Of a DNA stretch of 28,602 bases, positions 8,701-15,586 are shown one piece after another. How positions within the stretch are numbered: position 1 is the stretch's first letter; the number at the start of each line of letters is the position of its first letter. The notes under the pieces are model-generated. The model was not told where the DNA came from. It was given only the letters and a program-made list of their open reading frames with translations, and made no database searches. The stretch is taken from the IMG/VR virus record IMGVR_UViG_3300017719_000132, positions 1 through 28,602 of that record; one strand, 5' to 3'. This DNA is from a virus. Position numbers and translations under genes: made by a program.

Positions 8701-11700
8701 CACAATAATCAGAAACATCAACGTTATCGAAGAAAGGGAATACTCTTGTGTGAGGTCTCATACCTCTTGCGGTAAACACAATTTCTTTTTGGCGCATAAA
8801 TGGTATTATGGCAGAACTAATCAACTGGTCGCCATTAGAAGTAATATCAATTTGTTCCACGAGGTTAGTTTCAACACCGTTTCTGGATGCTACACCGACC
8901 TCAGTACCAACCTGCATCTGCAAAATTCGTCGCATACCACGACCGCCCCAAACATTAGGTCTCGGGGACTTGCCGATATCTTCTTCAAACCAACCTTTTT
9001 CTTTCCGTTCGCTTCCTGTGATTTTGATGTCTTCAATCACGCCAGTCCAATTAGTTACTGGGGCATCCCACACAGTTCCTAGCTGGTTTCCAACTTGAGA
9101 TTCTAACGTAGAGAAGTTACCTTCAACATTAGTAGTAATACTTGGCAGTCGATTAATTTCAAACCATTCATCAGAAGATGGCTCTAGGGTCATAACCCCA
9201 GTCCAGCCAAAGTTGAGTACAGGGTTTAGGTTTTCGATAGTAGAACAGTAAGTTTGTTCAATAGAAACCACGTGTTCGTAAGGAAGCATGGCAACATTTC
9301 CTGGAGTAACAACATATCCTTTACCTGACCTTTCGGTGTCAGATGAAGCAGTTTCTTCCAAAGCAATATTCTTCATTATGTACTTTGGTCGTAAGACTCT
9401 CCTTTGCATGTCGATAGCACAACGGTAGTCTGGGTGACGCACATCTCCAGTTTTATGACCACCAAAATTATCGACTAAGAAACCAGACTTAAATCTATCG
9501 AGTCCATTTTCATCTTTAATTTGAAGGTTATCAGCTGACGCCTCTAATAAACTTAAAGAAGTGTAGTATTCTATATTGTTTATTCTTTGCTCTAAGCGAC
9601 TAATATCTTTCATCGTAAAGCGTTTATTGCTATAGCTTGTAACCTCAACATCTTTAACGTTAGATACATATGGAGGCATAACAATGTCAGCCAAACGCAT
9701 TGCGTTATCTATTTTTGGAGGGAATTTAGGATCTTCAGAATCTACGCCCTCAGCGTGTACAAATTCGCCCTGTGTTGTTAAGTAAATAGAATCTTGTCTG
9801 GGTAGATAGTACTCGTAATCAAAATTGAATGTAGTATCATCCCTAACAACATCTACTTTAGAAGCAGTGCTACCAGTAAAAGATCTTTCAGTATAAGAGA
9901 ATGAGCCTGCAGATAATGTCCTAGAACCGTCAGACTCAGTTGTATATGCGACATCTGCTACTCTAGGTCTAAAGTCTATAGATGAACGTAAATCAAACGA
10001 ACCACCATTTTGACCTGTAATACCTCTTAAAGAGTTGAACGATCCAATTTTGGAATACGATATATCTGTATATGAATCTACTGTGAAGAAATCTCCAGGA
10101 CCATGAGTAAAGTAATCCATTACAATAAGTAGATCGCCAGTTGGCTTTGGTTGATTAGCAGCAAGAGTCAGTTTACCTATATCATAAAAGTTATCACGCT
10201 GACCATTATCGTAATAGTATCTTTCTCCGATAAGCGTGCTACCTGCTACCACAGTATTAATTGTAGATGAAGCACCTGATAAATTACCTGTAAGAGGGTC
10301 GTTAACTGCAAAGTCTACATTATTAACAGATACATATTTTACAGTAACTGTAGATGAACCTGATACCGAAACAACGACGCCACTAGCGCCAGAATCTGCG
10401 CCCCTAATAATCTCACCCACTTGATATGTGGAAGATCCAGAATCCATAGATGCTGTGAAGGATGGCAATACAGCATCAGTTCCAGGCGTGCCAGAATCGT
10501 AAACCGCTAGAACCCTATAAACATCAGCAACACCCAAAGAAATATCGTCATGGTGAGAAGAAGTCCCGTAATCAACACCAGAAGTAAACGGTGCTGAACC
10601 ACCGTATTGTATCGGGCTTCCTTGAATAGCTGCAGCAGACTTATTACCAACTCTTAACATAACTGACTTTTGAAGAGTTTTTGTTTTTTCTGTTTGTTCA
10701 ACCTTACCTATAACAGTATTAACTCTAAGTGTAGTGGTCGACCCAATACCACCCCCACCAGTTATAGTTACTGATGAAGAATCCGCAGCTATACTGAAAG
10801 TTAGATCTTCTACATCGATATTATCTCCGTTTGATAATGTTCCGGAGTTACCAGCAGAAATAACAGAAACCTGATAATTGGCATTAGATTTACCTTTAAA
10901 CGATTCTCCAGCGCCACTCAAAGTAATAGCCTGATTTAATGTCACGCCTTCAAACTGTTTTGACACTGTAACATCATTTTTGGGTTGGAAATTTTCTTCA
11001 GCAGTTTTAAGAGTTTTGACGTGAGTTTGTTCTATCTCTCTAAGTAGAATGTTATTCTGCGGTTCAATAACAGAAGCTCGCAATATATTATAACCACCTT
11101 GAACAACAGAAATACTATTATCTTCATCAGATGCACTCCACCCGCCATCATCGGCAACATGCCATAATTTTAAAGTTGTTGCGTTGAGTTGTTCTTTAAC
11201 GTAACGAGTTTGAATAACACCGTCAGTTCCTGTGGGTAGTAGTAAAGCATCCCCTTCATGAAGTTCTTTGGTGAATCTTGTATTAAACCCTGTTACAGTA
11301 TCAAAATATTGATTCCTACAAAGGTGCTCATTTCCAGCAGAAACTGCAGAATCGTTAGGGTCAAGTAATTGACCATCACCCAAAGCAACCAAAACTGTAC
11401 CCGAAGCATTGATAATAGATTCTAAAATTACATCAGCTGTGAAAGATGCACCTGACCCACCGAATAATGAGGAGTATTTGGCCATAGACTTAACACGATC
11501 AAAATCGTATTGTTTAATAGAACCAATAGTGAGGAAGTTTGTACCATCATCAACATCTTGAATCTTATTGGCACTGTTAGCAACAATGTCTAGACCTTCA
11601 CCAGCATCGCTATCACTAGTTGCAATATTAGAACTTGACAGTTCTTCACCAACAATAAAAGACCCAGAAACGGAGACAAGACTGATAACTGTAGCCCCAC

Positions 11701-13249
11701 CCTCTTCATAAGTTCTAGCGATATAACCCTTTGCCCGACTAGTTACACCTGTAATTAAGGCTCCGTCATCTACTTGGGCTGGTGCTGGTGTATCATTTGT
11801 AGATAACGTCAGTTCGGTAAACATCTGGATATCGAACAAGTAAGAATTGAAGATAGATGCTTCATCTAGCTCGCTATTGTTCCCGATATCTAAAGGACTA
11901 ACTGAAGTAAAGTCCCTTACACGTGCAAGACCAATAGTTTCTTGAGCGTGATCAAAGTCGGTTACATATCTTTGTAATTCAACTGTGTCGTAATCCCCAT
12001 TCCCTTGACCAGTCTTCGGCATACCTGTAACATTATTAACTTTGATGTAGTTTCCGAGCTCAACTAGAGTTGATGACGTATTTACTGTTTCAAAGGTTCT
12101 TGGTTTCCGTATATCAAGGAAGGATGGTGCTGTCGTTTCTAATTCGTAACCCCTTACATAAGACTTACCAGAGGAAATTTGTAGGGTCATTGTATCATCA
12201 GAAGCAACTTCACCTGAATTGGTAATTGTTCCTGGATTATAAACACCCTGATTAACCCCATCATTAAGGGTTTCTTTCATTTGTAATTCGTAAGGTTTGA
12301 TTGTATAGTCGCCAGACTCGTCATGCGTACGTCTAGCTAGAGTTTCACCAAGAACATCATAATCCGAAGTCTTAGCTTTTGCTTGTTGTAAACCACCTAC
12401 AATTCTTTGTAATTCGACAAAGTTCTCAGAGGTAGTATCTGTTATATCTTTAAATGATAGTTTAAGGTCAATGGCGTAACGGTCTGCACCACGTGCTGAA
12501 TAGTTAGGCGCATTGAGAGCAGTATCTAACAAAGACTGATCTTCATCCGCAGATACTGTTGATTCTGTAACTTCTAAACCTATTCTCACGCTTGGGTTTG
12601 AAGTATATTTTGATATGATAACTCTTTGCTTTGGTATATGAACGAAATTACCTTTAACGAAAATTATTCCACTTTCAATAGAAGCAGAAGTTCCGTCCAC
12701 TGTGGCATTTTCTGATATAGTAGAAGCAACGGCTTGATTACTTGAGGCTCCCCCTATTGTTGTTATGTTATTTTCTATATCATCTTCAGACCTTTGCCAA
12801 AGTAAAGATTCGCTATCTTTAAATGATGGAGTAGATCCGTCAATACCGCTACCAACATAGTTTACATAAAGAGTTATAGGGTCTGCAGAAGTTGCTTGTT
12901 CTACATGAATTATTCTTCCTTCTACACCGCTATCAGCACCTTTAATTATAATATCTTCTAGTTGATCTAGGTAACTAGAAACTTGTTGATTGCCGTTTGT
13001 AGGATTTATCTTAACAGCGTGAAACTTATTAGTAAACCCAAACTCAGCACCTGTGACTGAAGCACCCTCTTTAAATACATGTTCACCATGTCTCGCAATT
13101 TGGTTCTGAAGGATTGACTGTAGTTGAGTCAACTCACGTGCCTGAACTGAGACTCCTGGTCGAAAAAGAATTCTTTGGTAATTCTTATTCGATTCTGGGT
13201 CAAAGTCGTCGTAATACGGCTCCGTGTTATAATTGTTGGTGATTGACAT
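5726..13249 (-). CDS. Giant virion structural protein, DUF4815 type, 2507 aa
   Basis: The N-terminus (YYDDFDPESNKNYQRILFRP, then VQARELTQLQSILQNQI) is the signature of the DUF4815 family of large virion proteins seen in T4-like marine phages. The protein is mosaic. A recurring 'GE.I.G..SGA.G.V' module occurs near residues 93-150, 490-540 and 940-998. A conserved block at about 1856-2000 runs VGWYDPVAQSIMPS, FFTKVDVFFASKDESIPVTL, IREMVNGLPTRKVLPF, then PVYLKENQECCLVL and YTVWISQLGQ. The C-terminus has LTVQLQLSSTNENLTPVVDL and a terminal strand block ending PPLIKNLRAIALAI. No signal, membrane segment or enzyme motif is visible. It occupies the place where T4 has gp9-gp12, so a peripheral baseplate, tail-pin or adhesin role is inferred. 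A GGAGA ribosome site precedes the ATG, and a GATAAATA promoter candidate lies 39 bases upstream. Confidence 0.85.
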   Translation of the reverse strand: MSITNNYNTEPYYDDFDPESNKNYQRILFRPGVSVQARELTQLQSILQNQIARHGEHVFKEGASVTGAEFGFTNKFHAVKINPTNGNQQVSSYLDQLEDIIIKGADSGVEGRIIHVEQATSADPITLYVNYVGSGIDGSTPSFKDSESLLWQRSEDDIENNITTIGGASSNQAVASTISENATVDGTSASIESGIIFVKGNFVHIPKQRVIISKYTSNPSVRIGLEVTESTVSADEDQSLLDTALNAPNYSARGADRYAIDLKLSFKDITDTTSENFVELQRIVGGLQQAKAKTSDYDVLGETLARRTHDESGDYTIKPYELQMKETLNDGVNQGVYNPGTITNSGEVASDDTMTLQISSGKSYVRGYELETTAPSFLDIRKPRTFETVNTSSTLVELGNYIKVNNVTGMPKTGQGNGDYDTVELQRYVTDFDHAQETIGLARVRDFTSVSPLDIGNNSELDEASIFNSYLFDIQMFTELTLSTNDTPAPAQVDDGALITGVTSRAKGYIARTYEEGGATVISLVSVSGSFIVGEELSSSNIATSDSDAGEGLDIVANSANKIQDVDDGTNFLTIGSIKQYDFDRVKSMAKYSSLFGGSGASFTADVILESIINASGTVLVALGDGQLLDPNDSAVSAGNEHLCRNQYFDTVTGFNTRFTKELHEGDALLLPTGTDGVIQTRYVKEQLNATTLKLWHVADDGGWSASDEDNSISVVQGGYNILRASVIEPQNNILLREIEQTHVKTLKTAEENFQPKNDVTVSKQFEGVTLNQAITLSGAGESFKGKSNANYQVSVISAGNSGTLSNGDNIDVEDLTFSIAADSSSVTITGGGGIGSTTTLRVNTVIGKVEQTEKTKTLQKSVMLRVGNKSAAAIQGSPIQYGGSAPFTSGVDYGTSSHHDDISLGVADVYRVLAVYDSGTPGTDAVLPSFTASMDSGSSTYQVGEIIRGADSGASGVVVSVSGSSTVTVKYVSVNNVDFAVNDPLTGNLSGASSTINTVVAGSTLIGERYYYDNGQRDNFYDIGKLTLAANQPKPTGDLLIVMDYFTHGPGDFFTVDSYTDISYSKIGSFNSLRGITGQNGGSFDLRSSIDFRPRVADVAYTTESDGSRTLSAGSFSYTERSFTGSTASKVDVVRDDTTFNFDYEYYLPRQDSIYLTTQGEFVHAEGVDSEDPKFPPKIDNAMRLADIVMPPYVSNVKDVEVTSYSNKRFTMKDISRLEQRINNIEYYTSLSLLEASADNLQIKDENGLDRFKSGFLVDNFGGHKTGDVRHPDYRCAIDMQRRVLRPKYIMKNIALEETASSDTERSGKGYVVTPGNVAMLPYEHVVSIEQTYCSTIENLNPVLNFGWTGVMTLEPSSDEWFEINRLPSITTNVEGNFSTLESQVGNQLGTVWDAPVTNWTGVIEDIKITGSERKEKGWFEEDIGKSPRPNVWGGRGMRRILQMQVGTEVGVASRNGVETNLVEQIDITSNGDQLISSAIIPFMRQKEIVFTARGMRPHTRVFPFFDNVDVSDYCVRTSGAIAPKAGATTTVTQVSSPVWNKIKAIKIHFDKNSRVREIIKLSQNLKLNGTYDEIATIKTSARNTKDRDVVEFLFNDAAAPTPNDFGEIFLNFFITRENKGRIGGLQISEIQFFNENYDPDPDWENAVSPRPGGEYISADDWNLYNSLIPNVDYAEIMNYDDFRRPEAMINGGQLVGGQFIVDGINYRSDHSGYSEAKAHPRNHYDCSATIRIRGGTRTINNENNVERFIRSDDADETLMTDASGFVSGIFTIPDPNIKGNPAFATGTRLLRLTSSPTNSESGVDTFAQENYTASGILNTVQEEFIATRNGRIETRAVQENVEVTRQRDLGEVIVGWYDPVAQSIMPSVPGGEFFTKVDVFFASKDESIPVTLQIREMVNGLPTRKVLPFASVTLDPSQVTTSQNGTAATTFEFPSPVYLKENQECCLVLQTDSISYTVWISQLGQVDVSSPGNVTIDEQPYLGVLFKSQNNSTWTAYDYEDLKFKLYRAKFDTSKVAEVELNNIQIPFKHLDTDPLTSTGGSSLIKVSHTDHHMYSITAGRENMVEISGVESPVYGYLDESIFPTETAGATFKIIDVVGGSMPALNERSWFKLEAQWGDEDPEADPEILFGEVTAINGDEYTIEIVRRGEGGSPITYHYGVNPSASEDGLDPEYRFPSAKVSLYELNGICLLDLNRTHEVKSFGLDHYIIDIDENAVSNPERTTATNSGGFGGNKVYASENALVDAYQIMVPTISYPDTNIDTRVKTTSGASVSGNQIPFTIDTYRKTPVTERVEYRSPKIIASDVNEREYTNFIGGKSLTVQLQLSSTNENLTPVVDLERKSITAYANRLDNYRSSSSYPFTQSDTDLTTLEGEVFKPATTAQGDASEAIYMTKVASLKNPATSLKVLLDIVKGNQSDVQVMYKVLSTDESRDFNDLDWSYFNTTGDTDSPVSPSDDRVTFKEHEYTEDDISEFTAFAIKIKMLGTNSSEPPLIKNLRAIALAI

Positions 13250-13287
13250 TTAACGTTTCTCCGGATTTGGATTTATATTTCTAATAC

Positions 13288-13295
13288 TATTTATC
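13288..13295 (-). promoter_or_regulatory. Candidate T4-type late promoter (GATAAATA)
   Basis: Seven of eight bases match TATAAATA, in the 59-base gap after the gp8 stop. A start near 13282 would leave about a 33-base leader with a GGAGA ribosome site before the giant DUF4815 gene. It is one of the few real gaps in the window, which supports a promoter. Confidence 0.5.
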
Positions 13296-13308
13296 GTACT
13301 TCTAATCA

Positions 13309-14985
13309 TTAGAATTCAATGAAAGTACGGATATTAACAATTTGTTCGACACTTTTTCTAAATGGTGTCCTATTGCTAATAAATGCCATAGAACCTGATC
13401 GGCTATCAACTTCTGGGTTTGTTATAACACTGTTGGCTGAAATATCAAACAATATTTCATTACTAACAGTTTGATACGTGTCCCCAACTTCGGGCACAGC
13501 ACCTTCAGAGGGCAACAGTAGTAACGAAAACCCTTGAACCGTTTCTCCGTCCATCCAATTTTTCTTAGCGATTACCGTAAGGTATCTGCCAGTAGTTTGG
13601 TTATATATCTTTTGGTCTAATGAAAAATCATCAAGCGTAGTACTGTAACTGCTGGAGTCGCTATTGGCAATATCTACCCTAAAGCAGGTTGACCCATAAC
13701 TGTTGAAATACTTACTAGGTTGAGTAACCCCAGTAGTATATTCGTCTGGGTTAAAAATCAGCCCAGATTGTCTGTAATCGTTTTCTAATAAGAATGATTG
13801 GTTTATATCATCAGTGGTTGTGACCTGAAAGCCCAATATATTAGCAAAGGATTCCCTCACTAAATCTTTACCATGACCTTCGTTGGGCGAAAGTATTACA
13901 TCAGCTTGCGCTCCAGTACCACCGCCACTATCAGTTATCTGTACAGTTGCGTTAGTGTAATTCTCGCCACGATCATTTAACGTGATACCTACAATTTCTC
14001 CACCCACAATAACGGCAGTTGCAGTAGCTTGAGAAGTGCCATCACCGCTAATTTGAACCTGTGTATTTTCACTATAACCAGAACCAGAATCAATAACATA
14101 AAGAAAACTCAATTCTCCGTCTACAGCTGCAGCAGAAACATCGCTTGCTTCACTGACTATACTACCATCAGTAACAACAGCAGTAAAAACTGCGCCAGTA
14201 CCTTGTTGTTGACCTTCTTGTTGATTCTGTATAGTAATATCAGCAGAAGTATAACCCTCTCCTGGATCTACGATCACAAGTGTTTGAATCGATCCATCAG
14301 GATCAACAATTGCGTCTATCTGAGCCTGTCTTGTTGGTACTTGAGGACCAGTAACAGCAACGCCAACATTTTCTTGAACATAACCACTACCACCATTAAT
14401 CTTATTGAACCCAGTAACACCTGATTCATAGATAACTGTTGCGGTATTATCAATTGGTAGGTAATCTGGAGTTAAGAACTTGGCTCTAGCAACCTGACTC
14501 ACTGTTCCCATGTATTTCCATATATATCCATCAGCTAATGCTCCGATATAACCTGTTGCTGGAGTACCAGTAGGTTTAACCGTTGATGGGCTATTATAAT
14601 TATTTGATATGCATTTATAGATATTGAATTCATCTGTTAATACAAACATCTGAGCATCTGCAATATCCTGCGCCCCAGAGGGCGCAGGGTATAGAGAGGA
14701 GTATCTATCATCATACATATCATAAACTGTACCCGAAGACCAGTCGACACGATCAATAGCAAAAGATACGTCAGAAATAGAAACGTATTTCATACCAATA
14801 ATATCAGAACGAGTTTTCGCCTCATATTTCCTTGAGGAATCAGGTGCTTCTGGAGTAGAATCACCTGTATCCCATTGATCAGTCTTACCCAAAAAGAAAT
14901 ATGCTCTGGTAGTTCTAGAAAGAATACCAGTATAAACAATCTGGGCTATGTTATTATGAACATCGTTCTTAAGTACAGTTGACAT
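13309..14985 (-). CDS. 8: Baseplate wedge subunit gp8, enlarged (558 aa)
   Basis: The N-terminal 190 residues follow T4 gp8: YTGILSRTTRAYFFLGKTDQ, then SDIIGMKYVSISDVSFAIDR and DW, VYDMYDDRYSS, IYKCISNNYNSPS and ADGYIWKYMGTVS. The end, GSMAFISNRTPFRKSVEQIV then NIRTFIEF, aligns in style with the T4 gp8 end (GEMIYMENRPPI... INILFTF). T4 gp8 is about 334 residues; this one carries an insert at about 195-365 with at least three GGSGY/GEGYT/GSGYS repeats and GTGA loops. GHGKDLV at 371-377 returns to the core. gp8 is a dimeric wedge part binding gp10/gp7 in T4. The gene lies 12 bases after the 187-aa gene. A strong GC-rich hairpin sits within it. Confidence 0.85.
   Translation of the reverse strand: MSTVLKNDVHNNIAQIVYTGILSRTTRAYFFLGKTDQWDTGDSTPEAPDSSRKYEAKTRSDIIGMKYVSISDVSFAIDRVDWSSGTVYDMYDDRYSSLYPAPSGAQDIADAQMFVLTDEFNIYKCISNNYNSPSTVKPTGTPATGYIGALADGYIWKYMGTVSQVARAKFLTPDYLPIDNTATVIYESGVTGFNKINGGSGYVQENVGVAVTGPQVPTRQAQIDAIVDPDGSIQTLVIVDPGEGYTSADITIQNQQEGQQQGTGAVFTAVVTDGSIVSEASDVSAAAVDGELSFLYVIDSGSGYSENTQVQISGDGTSQATATAVIVGGEIVGITLNDRGENYTNATVQITDSGGGTGAQADVILSPNEGHGKDLVRESFANILGFQVTTTDDINQSFLLENDYRQSGLIFNPDEYTTGVTQPSKYFNSYGSTCFRVDIANSDSSSYSTTLDDFSLDQKIYNQTTGRYLTVIAKKNWMDGETVQGFSLLLLPSEGAVPEVGDTYQTVSNEILFDISANSVITNPEVDSRSGSMAFISNRTPFRKSVEQIVNIRTFIEF
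14667..14688. other. Strong GC-rich hairpin inside gp8
   Basis: The arms CCTGCGCCC (14667-14675) and GGGCGCAGG (14680-14688) are perfectly complementary with a 4-base loop; past one mismatch a further 3 A-T pairs extend the stem. It lies within the codons for Pro-Ala-Pro-Ser-Gly-Ala-Gln, near residue 102 of gp8, in an otherwise AT-rich gene. There is no T tract after it, so it is not a standard terminator. Confidence 0.6.
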
Positions 14986-14997
14986 TATTACAGCCTA

Positions 14998-15561
14998 TTA
15001 GCTAATTGTTACTGTCCAAGTAATAGTAATTGTATCACCAAGTTCTTTGTTCACTGGTAGGAATACAGTACGGCAAAGCATAGTACCAACATCACCTTGA
15101 CCAGCTTCAACTTCTGTAGCACCAGCATTAAAGATACCAGCTTCTACTAGCGGACCACCACCTACAGTTTGTTGACCCGAAGGAAGATTAGGGTTGTAAT
15201 AACCAGTTGAATCACCTGGACCAAAAGTTGCTACATAGGTAATTCTGTTATTTGGACCACCCGCACCATCGTTACTGATAACTGGGTATGAATCGAATGC
15301 CTGTCGGTCATCGTTTTGCGCACCTAAACCAGTATCTCCAGGTACTGCAGCACCTGAATCACTACCTACGCCCATATGGCTCATATCTGTTGGTAGGGTA
15401 TGACCAGTACCAGTGTCTAACATTCTTTGACAAATATATGCCAAACCAGTATTTACAACCAAGTTAGGAACTTCAAATTCCTGCGTTGTAACGCCTTCTG
15501 CGTTTGTTTTTACTACTTTCAGCTGTCCAGTAACAGCTTTAGTTTTATCGTTTGTGTTCAT
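14998..15561 (-). CDS. Conserved virion structural protein, 187 aa
   Basis: The pattern NLVVNTGLAYICQRM, SHMGVGSDSG, ITYVATFGPGDSTG, LVEAGIFNAG, GTMLCRTVF, PVNKELGDTITITWTVTIS is that of a widespread small phage structural protein ('NLVvN.GL..ic.Rm ... YvATF..G..TG...EAGIFn ... GtmLcRTvF..v.K...Dt..ItW.vtis'). It is found next to baseplate and fibre genes in many tailed phages. No molecular role is established to my knowledge; a baseplate or fibre-attachment component is likely from position, between gp7 and gp8. It is predicted all-beta with two conserved Cys. The GGAGAG ribosome site lies 9 bases before the ATG. The upstream gene is the giant gp7-like protein, whose 3' end carries a late-promoter motif. 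Confidence 0.8.
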   Translation of the reverse strand: MNTNDKTKAVTGQLKVVKTNAEGVTTQEFEVPNLVVNTGLAYICQRMLDTGTGHTLPTDMSHMGVGSDSGAAVPGDTGLGAQNDDRQAFDSYPVISNDGAGGPNNRITYVATFGPGDSTGYYNPNLPSGQQTVGGGPLVEAGIFNAGATEVEAGQGDVGTMLCRTVFLPVNKELGDTITITWTVTIS

Positions 15562-15586
15562 TTTTAGATACTCTCCAAATTAAAAT

